From DASWJZ01 sp963720705 (lineage in GTDB: Bacteria; Pseudomonadota; Alphaproteobacteria; Rhizobiales; Afifellaceae): DNA of 64,000 nucleotides. The position numbers were made by a program, and so were the translations under genes. Below the pieces are notes generated by a model. It made no database searches, was not told where the DNA came from, and saw nothing but the letters and a program-made list of their open reading frames with translations. Below, piece after piece: positions 41,070 through 49,817 of the stretch (position 1 is its first letter; each line of letters begins with the position of its first letter). The stretch spans positions 372,001 to 436,000 of the forward strand of contig CAVRGJ010000007.1 in the NCBI GenBank assembly GCA_963720705.1, read 5' to 3'.

Positions 41070-42417
41070 ATCCCTTTCGCTCCGCGCAGCGCTGATCGCC
41101 GCCGGAGGAAGCGCCGTCGCGCTGATCGTCGCCGGCGCGGTCTTCATCGTGCAGTTCTCCAACGCCGTCGAAAGGAACTTCGACGGCCGTCTGGAGACGC
41201 TGCTCCTGGCATTGATCGCGGGGACGAGCATCGACGGGAATGTCGACGAGAACGCGGTCGAGGGCCAAAGCGGCGGCAGCTTCTCACGGCCGCTTTCCGG
41301 CTGGTACTGGCAAAGCCGCGATCCGACCACCGGCAAGGTGATCGACTGGTCGCCGTCGCTCGCCTACGACATCCTCCCCGTCAAAGACCTGCCGACGCCG
41401 GAAAATCCCTCGCGCAGCTTCACCATCAAGGCGAGCGCCGGGCGCGAGCTCCGCGCGCTCGAGCAGCTGGTGACGCTTGCCCCCGGCCACACCTATGCGC
41501 TGCTCGTTGCCGGCGACACCGAGCCGATGCGAAGCGACATCCGCGCGTTCAGGAATTCTGTGATCCGCTGGCTCGGCGGGCTGGCGGTGCTGCTTACCGT
41601 CGGCATCGCGCTTCTGATGCGCCTTGGCCTGAGACCGCTCCGCCGCGTGCGCGACGACCTTCGCAAGATCCGCGAAGGCGACATCCGCCACCTGGAAGGC
41701 GATTATCCGAGCGAGATCGAGCCGCTCGTCGCCGACCTCAACGCTCTCGTCGATTCCAACCGTGAGATCGTGGAGCGAGCGCGCACCCACGTCGGCAATC
41801 TCGCACACGCCTTGAAGACGCCGCTCGCGGTCCTGCAGAACGAGACGGAGCAGGCGAGCGGTCCGATGGCCCAGAAGGTGGCCGAGCAGACGCAGATCAT
41901 GCGCGGCCAGGTGGAGCACCATTTGAACCGCGCGCAGATCGCCGCGCAGACCAACGTGCTTGGCGTCGTGACCCCGGTCGAGCCGGCAGTCGCAGCGCTC
42001 GCCCGCGTCATGGGGAAGGTGCACCAGGATCGTAAGATCGCGATCGAGGTCGACGTTCAGCCGCAGCTCCGCTTCCGCGGTGAGAAGCAGGATCTCGAGG
42101 AGATGGCCGGCAACCTCCTCGACAACGCCTGCAAATGGGCGGCGACGCGCGTGCGCATCTCGGCGCGGCGCGGCGACGGCGAGCGCCGCCCTTTCCTGAC
42201 GCTTGCCTTCGACGACGACGGGCCCGGGCTGCCGGCGGAGGCGCGCGACGACGCCTTGGCGCGCGGAAAGCGTCTCGACGAGACGAAGCCAGGCTCCGGC
42301 CTCGGGCTTTCGATCGTGGCAGAGCTCGCGCGCGTCTATGGCGGCAAGCTCAGCCTCGAAGACGCCGCGCTCGGGGGCTTGAGCGCCCGACTTACGCTAC
42401 CCGCGGCGGGGGAATGA
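41059..42417 (+). CDS. feuQ: Sensor histidine kinase, FeuQ-like
   Basis: A 452-residue membrane kinase that phosphorylates the response regulator just upstream. It starts at ATG 41059 inside the regulator gene, with GGGGAG nearby. Two transmembrane helices (LIAAGGSAVALIVAGAVFIV; WLGGLAVLLTVGIALLMRLG) enclose a ~150-residue periplasmic sensor; a HAMP-like linker follows. The H-box NLAHALKTPLAVL has His250; the N-box is EMAGNLLDNACKWA and the G-boxes are DDDGPGLP and GSGLGLSIV. In S. meliloti the periplasmic part of FeuQ is the FeuN target. Frame intact. Confidence 0.88.
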   Translation: MWTRSLSLRAALIAAGGSAVALIVAGAVFIVQFSNAVERNFDGRLETLLLALIAGTSIDGNVDENAVEGQSGGSFSRPLSGWYWQSRDPTTGKVIDWSPSLAYDILPVKDLPTPENPSRSFTIKASAGRELRALEQLVTLAPGHTYALLVAGDTEPMRSDIRAFRNSVIRWLGGLAVLLTVGIALLMRLGLRPLRRVRDDLRKIREGDIRHLEGDYPSEIEPLVADLNALVDSNREIVERARTHVGNLAHALKTPLAVLQNETEQASGPMAQKVAEQTQIMRGQVEHHLNRAQIAAQTNVLGVVTPVEPAVAALARVMGKVHQDRKIAIEVDVQPQLRFRGEKQDLEEMAGNLLDNACKWAATRVRISARRGDGERRPFLTLAFDDDGPGLPAEARDDALARGKRLDETKPGSGLGLSIVAELARVYGGKLSLEDAALGGLSARLTLPAAGE

Positions 42418-42527
42418 GCATGCGGCTTCTGCAATTGCACTTGGCCAGGATTTCCGCCATCAATCTCACCAGCCGCGCATCGAGTCCCCTCGGCGCCGGC
42501 GGGCGGGGCGCGTTCGGGGAGTATTCC

Positions 42528-42980
42528 ATGCGCATTTCGATCGTGGCCGCCGCGGCGGGCGCACTCTTTCTCAGTGCCTGCAGCGGCGGGTCCGGAATCG
42601 TGACCGGCGCCATCCCTGGCGCCAATACGGGAAGGGTCGTGGGGAGCGCGGTTGCGTCCGGCGAAGGCGAGCCGGCGGTCGGTCCTGTCGAAGGCGGCCT
42701 GATGGGCGCGGAGGTCGGGCGCTCGCTCTCCGACGCCGACCGCAAGATCGCGCTGAAGGCGGAATACGAGGCGCTCGAATACGGCCGCGCCGGCCAGCCA
42801 ACCGAATGGCGCAGCCGCTCCGGCGAGGTCAGCGGCAAGATCGAGGTGGGCTCGGTCTCTCAGGTGAACAGCCTCGACTGCCGCGAATACACCCACAACA
42901 TCTCCTTCGGCGGGCGCATGCGCGTGGTCAAGGGCACGGCCTGCCGCGAGCCCAACGGCACTTGGCGGATCGTGGGGTAG
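42528..42980 (+). CDS. Surface-antigen-like lipoprotein (17-kDa antigen type)
   Basis: A 150-residue putative outer-membrane lipoprotein. ATG 42528 begins MRISIVAAAAGALFLSACSG with lipobox LSAC (Cys18). A glycine-rich zipper-like stretch follows (GIVTGAIPGANTGRVVGSAV; GLMGAEVGRSLSD), then a globular part with SLDCREYTHNISFGGRMRVV and ACREPNGTWRIVG, two cysteines that may form a disulphide. The architecture matches the rickettsial 17-kDa antigen family found across alphaproteobacteria. It lies between the feuPQ-like pair and ccmI, a place also held by a small lipoprotein gene in related genomes. Confidence 0.8.
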   Translation: MRISIVAAAAGALFLSACSGGSGIVTGAIPGANTGRVVGSAVASGEGEPAVGPVEGGLMGAEVGRSLSDADRKIALKAEYEALEYGRAGQPTEWRSRSGEVSGKIEVGSVSQVNSLDCREYTHNISFGGRMRVVKGTACREPNGTWRIVG

Positions 42981-43098
42981 GGCGCCGCGCCGGCTTTCAC
43001 CTTCGCGGCAACGTGTTGATCCATCGCATTGCGGCGGGGCGGCGGCGTCGTTAAATCGGCTCCCTTAAGGCCTTTCGGCCAAAGGATTTTGAGCCGTC

Positions 43099-44238
43099 GT
43101 GCTGCTCTGGGTTCTGATCGCGCTTCTGACCGCCGCGGCAATTCTCGCCGTGCTCATGCCGCTGTCGCGCGCCCCTTCCGTCGACAGTTCAGCCCAGCAC
43201 AATGCGCGCGTCTACCGCGACCAGCTCGCGGAACTTGAGCGCGACAAGGCGGAGGGGCGGATCGGCGAAAGCGAGGCGGAAGCCGCGCGCGCCGAAATCG
43301 CAAGGCGCCTGATCGCAGCCGACGCGGAGGCGAACGCCGCGCCGCAGCCGTCCCAAAGCACGACGCCCCGCCGCGCGATCGCGCTCGTCGCGCTGATCGG
43401 CGTCCCCGCTCTGTCACTTTCCCTCTATCTTGCGCTCGGCAGCCCGAACCTGCCGGGCCTGCCGCTCACGGCACGGCTGAGCGCGCCCACCGCCCCCGGC
43501 GACATCGAGACGCTGATCGCCAAGGTCGAGGCGCATCTTGCGGAATCGCCCGAAGACGGACGCGGCTGGGACGTCATCGCCCCGGTCTATCTCCGGCTCG
43601 GACGCGCCGACGATGCCGCCAACGCCTATCGGAACGCCATCCGTATTCTCGGCTCGAACGCGGCACGCCAAAGCGGGCTCGGCGAAGCGATCCTGACCGC
43701 GGAGGGCGGTGTCGTCACCGAGGAGGCGCGGAGCGCCTTTGAAGCGGCGCATGCGCTTGACCCGAAGGCGCCGGGGCCGCGCTATTTCATCGCGCTCGCG
43801 GCGGAGCAGGAAGGAAGGCACGAGGAGGCCGTGGCGGAGCTGCGTGCGCTTCTTGCGGAAGCGCCGAGCGACGCGCCCTGGCGCGGCGCTCTGGAACAGG
43901 CGCTCGCGAGCGCCGATCCAAGCGTCGAACCGAGCGCGGGGCCGCCGGGTCCGACAAGCACGGACGTTGCCGCCGCCGCGAACATGAGCGACAACGACAA
44001 GAATGCGATGATCGGCGGCATGGTGGCGCGGCTCGCCGCGCGCCTGAAAGAGGAGCCGAACGACGTCGAAGGCTGGCTGCAGCTCATCCGCTCCTACGTC
44101 GTGCTCGGCAAGGGCGACGCAGCGGCCGAGGCGGCGCGCGCCGCCTTGGCCGGCGTCCAGGACGCAGGCGCGCGTGGGCGCGTCGAGGCGTTGATCGCCG
44201 ATCTCGGCGTGAAGCCGGCGGAGGCGGGGACACAATGA
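43099..44238 (+). CDS. ccmI: Cytochrome c maturation protein CcmI (CycH)
   Basis: Chaperone that presents apocytochrome c to the CcmF/CcmH heme ligation complex. The 379-residue product has two N-terminal membrane segments: LLWVLIALLTAAAILAVLMP, a coiled-coil-like cytoplasmic loop (VYRDQLAELERDKAEGRIGE), then AIALVALIGVPALSLSLYLA. A periplasmic TPR-rich region of ~260 residues follows. It starts at GTG 43099. Last bases overlap the ccmE start (ATGA). Head of the ccmI-E-F-H operon, the order known from rhizobia as cycHJKL. Confidence 0.93.
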   Translation: MLLWVLIALLTAAAILAVLMPLSRAPSVDSSAQHNARVYRDQLAELERDKAEGRIGESEAEAARAEIARRLIAADAEANAAPQPSQSTTPRRAIALVALIGVPALSLSLYLALGSPNLPGLPLTARLSAPTAPGDIETLIAKVEAHLAESPEDGRGWDVIAPVYLRLGRADDAANAYRNAIRILGSNAARQSGLGEAILTAEGGVVTEEARSAFEAAHALDPKAPGPRYFIALAAEQEGRHEEAVAELRALLAEAPSDAPWRGALEQALASADPSVEPSAGPPGPTSTDVAAAANMSDNDKNAMIGGMVARLAARLKEEPNDVEGWLQLIRSYVVLGKGDAAAEAARAALAGVQDAGARGRVEALIADLGVKPAEAGTQ

Positions 44239-44684
44239 CCCGCAAGAAGAAGCGCCTCACCATGATCGCCGGGGCCGGCGCGGTGCTTGCCGTCGCCGCG
44301 GCGCTCGTGCTCTACGCGTTGAACGATCAGATCGTCTTTTTCTATTCGCCGAGCCAGCTCGCCGAAAAGGCGCTGCAGCCGGGAACTCGAATTCGCCTCG
44401 GCGGACTCGTGGAGGATGGGTCGGTGAAACGCGCCGACGACGGCAGCGTGAGCTTTTCGGTGACCGATACGGCGAAGACCGTGAAGGTGGAGTTCCACGG
44501 CATCCTGCCCGACCTCTTCCGCGAAGGGCAGGGCGTCGTCGCGGAGGGCGCGCTCGCGCCGGACGGAAGTGTCGCCGCCGATTCCGTGCTCGCCAAGCAC
44601 GACGAACGCTATATGCCCAAGGAGGTCGTGGAGGCTTTGAAGGCGCAGGGCGTCTGGCAGGAAACGCAGGGCAAGGTGCAATGA
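44235..44684 (+). CDS. ccmE: Heme chaperone CcmE (CycJ)
   Basis: Periplasmic heme carrier tethered by one N-terminal helix (LTMIAGAGAVLAVAAALVLY). The 149-residue product is normal. Heme is bound covalently by His122 in LAKHDERYMPKE, the family heme-binding motif. The beta-barrel core includes RIRLGGLVEDGSVKR and VEFHGILPDLFREGQGVV. Start and stop codons overlap those of ccmI and ccmF (ATGA), showing tight coupling. Confidence 0.95.
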   Translation: MTRKKKRLTMIAGAGAVLAVAAALVLYALNDQIVFFYSPSQLAEKALQPGTRIRLGGLVEDGSVKRADDGSVSFSVTDTAKTVKVEFHGILPDLFREGQGVVAEGALAPDGSVAADSVLAKHDERYMPKEVVEALKAQGVWQETQGKVQ

Positions 44685-46684
44685 GCGGCGCGGCCGGCAT
44701 GCTCTCCGTCGCCGAGCTCGGCCACTACGCGCTGGTGCTCGCGCTGGCGCTGATGCTCATTCAGTCGAGCGTGCCGCTGCTTGGAATCCGCTGGCGCGAC
44801 GAGCGCCTCGTCGCCGTTTCAGGATCGACGCCGATCGTCGGCTTCGGCTTCGTCGCGATTGCTTTCGCCGCGCTCGTCACGGCGCACGTGACCTCCGACT
44901 TCTCCGTCCAGAACGTCTTCGAGAACGGCAACTCCGCGCAACCGCTTCTTTTCAAGATCACCGGCGTGTGGGGCAACCACGAAGGCTCGATGCTTTTGTG
45001 GGTGCTGATCCTCTCATTCTTCGGCGCGCTGGTCGCCGGCTTCGGCACGAACCTGCCGAGCGCGCTCCGCGCCCGCGTCCTCGCCGTGCAGGGCTGGATC
45101 GGCTCCGCCTTCCTGCTCTTCATTCTCCTGACCTCGAACCCCTTCGCCCGCCTCGATCCGGCGCCGCTCCAGGGCCAGGACCTGAACCCGGTTCTCCAGG
45201 ACATCGGGCTCGCCATCCATCCGCCGCTTCTTTATCTCGGCTATGTCGGCTTCTCGATCGCGTTCTCCTTCGCGGTCGCGGCGTTGCTCGAAGGGCGCAC
45301 CGACGCGGCCTGGGCGCGCTGGGTCAGGCCGTGGACGCTCGTCGCCTGGATGTTCCTGACGGCCGGCATCGCGATGGGCTCCTACTGGGCCTATTACGAG
45401 CTCGGCTGGGGCGGCTGGTGGTTCTGGGACCCGGTCGAGAACGCTTCGTTCATGCCGTGGCTGGCGGGGACGGCTCTGCTTCACTCCGCCGTCGTCATGG
45501 AGAAGCGCGGCGCGCTCAAGGTGTGGACGGTGCTCCTCGCCATCCTCACCTTCTCGCTGTCGCTGCTCGGCACCTTCCTGGTGCGCTCCGGCGTTCTGAC
45601 ATCGGTGCACGCTTTCGCCACCGACCCGACGCGCGGCGTCTTCATCCTCGTCATCCTGACGCTCTTCATCGGCGGCGCGCTGGCGCTCTTCGCGATCCGG
45701 GCGCCGGAGATGAAGCAAGGCGGGCTCTTCGCGCCGATCAGCCGCGAAGGCGCGCTCGTCTTCAACAACCTCTTCCTCGTCGCCGCCGTTTCGACCGTCT
45801 TCGTCGGCACGCTCTATCCGCTCGCGCTCGAAGCTTTGACCGGCGCCAAGATCTCCGTCGGCGCGCCGTTTTTCCATCTGACCTTCGTGCCCTTGATGAT
45901 CCCGCTTCTGATGGGGCTGCCCTTCGGGCCGATGCTCGCGTGGAAGCGCGGCGATCTTCTCGGCGCGGCTCAGCGGCTCGGAGTGGCGATGGTGGCGGCG
46001 CTCATTGCAGCCGTTGCGACGGCGGTCGCGAGCGGGGCGAAAGGTTCGCTTGCGCCGCTCGGCCTGGCGCTTGCGGCCTGGATCATCGTCGGTAGCCTCG
46101 TCGACCTCGCCGAACGCGTAACGCTTTTCCACGCCTCGCCGCGTGTGACGTTCAAGCGCCTCCTCGGGCTGCCGCGCTCCGCGCTCGGCACCGTCGTCGC
46201 GCATTGCGGCATGGGGATTTGCGTGCTCGGCATCGTCACCGCGAGCGCCTACCAGACGGAAAAGATCGTCGCGATGAAGCCCGGCGATACGATCGACGTC
46301 GGCGGCTATACGATTCTCTTTCATGGGACGGCGCCGGCGACCGGGCCGAACTACCGCGAGGAGCGCTCGCTCTTCGTTGCCTCGCGCGGCGGCAGCAACA
46401 TTCCGCTAGTGCCATCGAAGCGCTTCTATACCGCGCGACAAAGCTCGACCACCGAAGCGGCGATCAAGACGCTCGGCTTCTCGCAGCTCTATCTTTCGCT
46501 CGGCGACCGCATGGACAACGGCGCGCAGGCGGTGCGCGCATCCTATAAGCCGCTCGTCACGCTGATCTGGCTCGGGGCACTGGTAATGGCGTTCGGCGGC
46601 GCGCTGTCGCTCTCCGACCGGCGGCTCCGCGTCGGCGCGCCGCGCCGCGCCGCCGTGCGCAAGGTGGCCGAGGCGGCGACGTGA
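44681..46684 (+). CDS. ccmF: Heme lyase subunit CcmF (CycK)
   Basis: A 667-residue polytopic membrane protein of the heme ligase. The tryptophan-rich WWD signature WGGWWFWDPVENASFMPW that binds heme is intact, with conserved flanking residues (GIAMGSYWAYYELG; LLHSAVVMEKRG). About 15 hydrophobic helices are predicted. The reading frame is undisturbed. The stop (TGA 46682-46684) overlaps a GTG (46681) that opens the ccmH frame, but a family B repeat separates the native parts of the two genes. Confidence 0.95.
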   Translation: MSGAAGMLSVAELGHYALVLALALMLIQSSVPLLGIRWRDERLVAVSGSTPIVGFGFVAIAFAALVTAHVTSDFSVQNVFENGNSAQPLLFKITGVWGNHEGSMLLWVLILSFFGALVAGFGTNLPSALRARVLAVQGWIGSAFLLFILLTSNPFARLDPAPLQGQDLNPVLQDIGLAIHPPLLYLGYVGFSIAFSFAVAALLEGRTDAAWARWVRPWTLVAWMFLTAGIAMGSYWAYYELGWGGWWFWDPVENASFMPWLAGTALLHSAVVMEKRGALKVWTVLLAILTFSLSLLGTFLVRSGVLTSVHAFATDPTRGVFILVILTLFIGGALALFAIRAPEMKQGGLFAPISREGALVFNNLFLVAAVSTVFVGTLYPLALEALTGAKISVGAPFFHLTFVPLMIPLLMGLPFGPMLAWKRGDLLGAAQRLGVAMVAALIAAVATAVASGAKGSLAPLGLALAAWIIVGSLVDLAERVTLFHASPRVTFKRLLGLPRSALGTVVAHCGMGICVLGIVTASAYQTEKIVAMKPGDTIDVGGYTILFHGTAPATGPNYREERSLFVASRGGSNIPLVPSKRFYTARQSSTTEAAIKTLGFSQLYLSLGDRMDNGAQAVRASYKPLVTLIWLGALVMAFGGALSLSDRRLRVGAPRRAAVRKVAEAAT

Positions 46685-47301
46685 CAAACCCACTTATCCT
46701 GAGGTGCAATGCCGACGTAGTCGGCGTTGCCTCGAAGGAGGGTCCAAAACGCGCGGGGCATGCTTCGGCGCGTGCTTCGAGGCTCCCCCGGATCAAGTCC
46801 GGGGTCGCACCTCAGCATGTGGGAGGTTGGTGGTTTCCACGAACGGCAGGTCTCGCCTCGCTCTTTCTTCTGACTTTGCTCCTCTGCTTTCCGCCCGCCG
46901 CCTTCGCGGTGCAGCCGGACGAGATGCTCGCCGACCCGGTGCTTGAGGCGCGGGCGCGCGAGATTTCCGAGGGGCTTCGCTGCCTGGTCTGCCAGAATCA
47001 GTCGATCGACGATTTAAATGCGCCGTTCGCCCGCGACCTTCGCCTCCTCGTGCGCGAGCGGCTGAAGGCCGGCGACAGCGACCAGGCGGTGCGCGAGTAT
47101 CTCGTCGCCCGCTACGGCGACTTCATCCTCCTGAAGCCGCCCTTCGAGCTTTCCACGCTGCTGTTATGGTTGTCGCCGTTCGCGGTGCTTTTGATCGGCG
47201 GGCTCGTCGCCTTGTTGCGGGCGCGGCGGGAAGTGACGCGCGGCGCCGCGCTTTCCGGCGAGGAAGAGGCCGCGGTGGCGCGGATTCTCAGGCAGGAATA
47301 G
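46681..47301 (+). CDS. ccmH: Cytochrome c maturation protein CcmH (CycL)
   Basis: Thioredoxin-like reductant of the apocytochrome heme-binding cysteines. The conserved LRCLVCQNQSIDDLNAPFAR has the redox CVC pair, with a C-terminal helix anchor LLLWLSPFAVLLIGGLVALL. The first ~46 residues of the open frame are translated from a family B repeat (46695-46823). The likely mature start is GTG 46819, giving MGGWWFPRTAGLASLFLLTL and a proper signal peptide. GTG 46681, coupled to the ccmF stop (GTGA), would add the repeat-encoded extension. Either way the functional domain is complete. Confidence 0.93.
   Translation: MTNPLILRCNADVVGVASKEGPKRAGHASARASRLPRIKSGVAPQHVGGWWFPRTAGLASLFLLTLLLCFPPAAFAVQPDEMLADPVLEARAREISEGLRCLVCQNQSIDDLNAPFARDLRLLVRERLKAGDSDQAVREYLVARYGDFILLKPPFELSTLLLWLSPFAVLLIGGLVALLRARREVTRGAALSGEEEAAVARILRQE
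46695..46823. repeat. Family B repeat, copy 4, in the ccmF-ccmH junction
   Basis: CTTATCCTGAGGTGC...GCACCTCAGCATGTGG outer arms; inner arms include GCAATGCCGACGTAGTCGGC and CCCCCGGATCAAGTCCGGGG. It is in frame, so it reads as coding from the GTG at 46681. Confidence 0.75.
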
Positions 47302-47418
47302 CGTTTTTGAATCTTACCGATTATTAACGCGGCGGACACTGCGTCGTAAGGCGACAGGTACTATGTAACACCCTGCGCTCGCGGTGATTTCGCCCCCCAC
47401 ACCCGGGCGCAGACCTCC

Positions 47419-47450
47419 GGTCCGCCCCCTCAAGCCGGGGCGGACCTTTT
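47419..47450 (+). terminator. Intrinsic terminator in the degP leader
   Basis: GGTCCGCCCC (47419-47428) and GGGGCGGACC (47437-47446) form a perfect 10-bp stem with an 8-base loop, followed by TTTT. It ends 23 bases before the degP ATG, so it could end the ccm transcript or act as an attenuator in a degP leader. Confidence 0.75.
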
Positions 47451-47473
47451 AATAACGGGAGTTTCTCAAAGCC

Positions 47474-49003
47474 ATGACCAACGTTTCCCCTCCGAGCACG
47501 CGAGCCCGCCGCATCCGCAACGCGTTGCTCGCCAGCGTCTTCAGCGTCGGAATCGTCGCCGGCACCGGCGCGTTCCTCGCCGACGGCCACCTTGCCTTTG
47601 CCGATCCGGTCCACGTCGACGCACCGGCCCCGACCGACTTCTCCGCCATCGTCGAGCAGGTCAGCCCGGCGGTCGTCAGCGTGCAGGTGAAGACCGAAGT
47701 CGCCGCCGTCGCCGACCGCGGCTCGATGCAAGGCTTCCAGGACTTGCCTCCGGGCGTGCAGGAGTTCTTCCGGCGCTTCGGAATGCCGAACATGCCGGCG
47801 AACGGCGACAACGGCGACAATGGCGGTAACGGCAACGAGCCGTTTCATCCGCGCCATGGGCTAAGCCAAGGCTCCGGCTTCTTCATCAGCGAGGACGGCT
47901 ATCTCGTCACCAACGCGCACGTGGTCGCCGACGGCACGCAATACACCGTGCTGATGGACGATGGGCGCGAGCTTGACGCCAAGCTTATCGGCAAGGACGA
48001 GCGCACCGATGTCGCGCTTCTCAAGGTCGACGGTCACGGGTTCAAATACGTTTCCTTCGCACCGGACACGCCGAAGGTCGGGCAGTGGGTGCTCGCCGTC
48101 GGCAACCCGTTCGGGCTTGGAGGAACGGTCACCGCCGGCATCATCTCCGCCGAAGGCCGCGATATCGGCTCCGGCCCCTACGACAACTTCCTGCAAATCG
48201 ACGCACCGGTGAATCGCGGCAATTCGGGTGGGCCCGCGTTCAACATCCACGGCGAAGTGGTCGGCATGAACACGGCGATCTTCTCGCCCTCCGGCGGCAA
48301 CGTCGGCATCGCATTCGCGATCCCCGCGAATACGGTGTCCGAGATCGTCGGTGACCTGAAGGACCACGGCTCGGTGACGCGCGGCTGGCTCGGCGTTCAG
48401 ATCCAGCCGGTGACGAGCGAGATCGCGAGCAGCCTCGGCATCGACAAGACCGAAGGCGCGATCGTCGCCGACGCCACGCAGGATGGCCCGGCGGTGAAGG
48501 CCGGTATCCAGTCCGGCGACATCATCACCGCGGTCGACGGCCAGGCGGTGAAGGATCCGAAGGCGCTCTCCGAGATGATCGCCAAGATCGAGCCGGGCAA
48601 GAAGGTGTCGATCAGCGTGCTCCGCGACGGCCACGAGCAGAACATCGAGGTCACGCTCGGCAATCTGAACGACTACGACAGCTCGCAGCAGGCAAGCACC
48701 GACCAGCCGCAGTCGAGCGGCGTCACCCATGGCTCGCTCGCGGCCCTCGGTCTGACACTCGAGCCCAATCCCGACGGCGAAGGCGTGCGCGTCGCCGGCG
48801 TGACCGACGAGAGCCCGGCCTCCGACAAGGGTCTGCAGGCGGGCGATGTGATTGTCGCCGTCGGCAGCAAGACGGTGAACAGCGTCTCCGATGTCGAGGC
48901 CGGCGTCGCCGATGCCCAGGATCGCGGACGCGACGCCGTCTTGTTCCGCATCCAGAGCCAGAACGGGACGCACTTCGTCGGAGTGCCGTTCGAGCGCGGC
49001 TAA
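47474..49003 (+). CDS. degP: Periplasmic serine protease of the DegP/HtrA (Do) family
   Basis: A 509-residue quality-control protease and chaperone of the periplasm. The catalytic triad is His149 (LVTNAHVV), Asp179 (ERTDVALLKV) and Ser251 (RGNSGGPAF). Two PDZ domains follow (GWLGVQIQPVTSEIASSLGI; LAALGLTLEPNPDGEGVRVA). An N-terminal hydrophobic segment with a twin-Arg-like start (RRIRNALLASVFSVGIVAGT) gives export. It lies between ccm genes and a two-component pair, as in rhizobia, where degP1 has this place. A GGGAG precedes the ATG; the terminator just upstream suggests regulated expression. Confidence 0.95.
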   Translation: MTNVSPPSTRARRIRNALLASVFSVGIVAGTGAFLADGHLAFADPVHVDAPAPTDFSAIVEQVSPAVVSVQVKTEVAAVADRGSMQGFQDLPPGVQEFFRRFGMPNMPANGDNGDNGGNGNEPFHPRHGLSQGSGFFISEDGYLVTNAHVVADGTQYTVLMDDGRELDAKLIGKDERTDVALLKVDGHGFKYVSFAPDTPKVGQWVLAVGNPFGLGGTVTAGIISAEGRDIGSGPYDNFLQIDAPVNRGNSGGPAFNIHGEVVGMNTAIFSPSGGNVGIAFAIPANTVSEIVGDLKDHGSVTRGWLGVQIQPVTSEIASSLGIDKTEGAIVADATQDGPAVKAGIQSGDIITAVDGQAVKDPKALSEMIAKIEPGKKVSISVLRDGHEQNIEVTLGNLNDYDSSQQASTDQPQSSGVTHGSLAALGLTLEPNPDGEGVRVAGVTDESPASDKGLQAGDVIVAVGSKTVNSVSDVEAGVADAQDRGRDAVLFRIQSQNGTHFVGVPFERG

Positions 49004-49063
49004 GACCGCCTGGACGACCTGAACCGGCCGATCTATCGCCCCCCGATCGTCCGGAACTCAGCT

Positions 49064-49087
49064 GGCGGGCCGCGCAAGCGGCCCGCC
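49064..49087 (+). terminator. Hairpin after degP
   Basis: GGCGGGCCGC and GCGGCCCGCC form a 10-bp stem around a GCAA loop. There is no T tract, so termination strength is uncertain. It separates degP from the following regulator gene. Confidence 0.5.
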
Positions 49088-49139
49088 ATGTCATAAGGAG
49101 GAGCTAGCGGAGCGCCCGCCGGCCGATTATCTCAACGTG

Positions 49140-49817
49140 ATGCGAATCCTGGTCATCGAAGACGATCGCGAAACCGCGAACTACCTGGTCAAGGCCATGG
49201 GCGAGGCCGGACACGTGGCCGACAGCGCTTTCGACGGGGAGGAGGGGCTGGAGCGCGCCAAGGCCGAGGACTACGACGTCCTCGTCGTCGACCGCATGCT
49301 GCCGAAGCGCGACGGCCTGTCGCTGATCAGCGAGCTCAGGGCGGCGGGGAACCAGGCGCCCGTCTTGATTCTCTCCGCGCTCGGCCAGGTCGACGACCGG
49401 GTGACAGGGTTAAGAGCCGGTGGCGACGACTACCTGCCCAAGCCCTACGCCTTCTCCGAGCTTCTGGCGCGGATCGAGGTCCTGGGGCGGCGGAGCGCAC
49501 CGAAGGAAGCGGAGACCGTTTACCGCGTCGCCGACCTGGAACTCGACCGCCTCGCCCGCAAGGTCAAGCGCGGCAGCGAGCCGATCGTGCTGCAGCCGCG
49601 CGAGTTCCGCCTGCTCGAATATCTCATGAAGAATGCCGGCACGGTGGTGACCCGCACGATGCTTCTGGAGAAGGTCTGGGACTATCATTTCGATCCGCAG
49701 ACCAACGTCATCGACGTCCACATGTCGCGGCTTCGCGCCAAGATCGACAAGGGCTTCGACCGGCCGCTGCTGCACACCGTGCGCGGCTCCGGTTATGTGA
49801 TGCGGGACGATGCCTAG
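49140..49817 (+). CDS. OmpR-family response regulator
   Basis: A 225-residue regulator: receiver with Asp51 (LVVDRMLPKRDG) and LPKPYAFSELLARI, then a winged-helix domain (KRGSEPIVLQPREFRLLEYL; NVIDVHMSRLRAKID). ATG 49140 is preferred over the GTG one codon upstream. Its last bases overlap the start of the histidine kinase gene. It occupies the place of the S. meliloti response regulator between degP1 and glnE. Signal and targets are unknown; proximity to degP suggests envelope stress, which is inference. Confidence 0.9.
   Translation: MRILVIEDDRETANYLVKAMGEAGHVADSAFDGEEGLERAKAEDYDVLVVDRMLPKRDGLSLISELRAAGNQAPVLILSALGQVDDRVTGLRAGGDDYLPKPYAFSELLARIEVLGRRSAPKEAETVYRVADLELDRLARKVKRGSEPIVLQPREFRLLEYLMKNAGTVVTRTMLLEKVWDYHFDPQTNVIDVHMSRLRAKIDKGFDRPLLHTVRGSGYVMRDDA

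Noticed and set aside
45014..46324. 436-residue minus-strand open frame
   Set aside because: Shadow of ccmF; composition dominated by Arg, Glu and Ala with no domain pattern.
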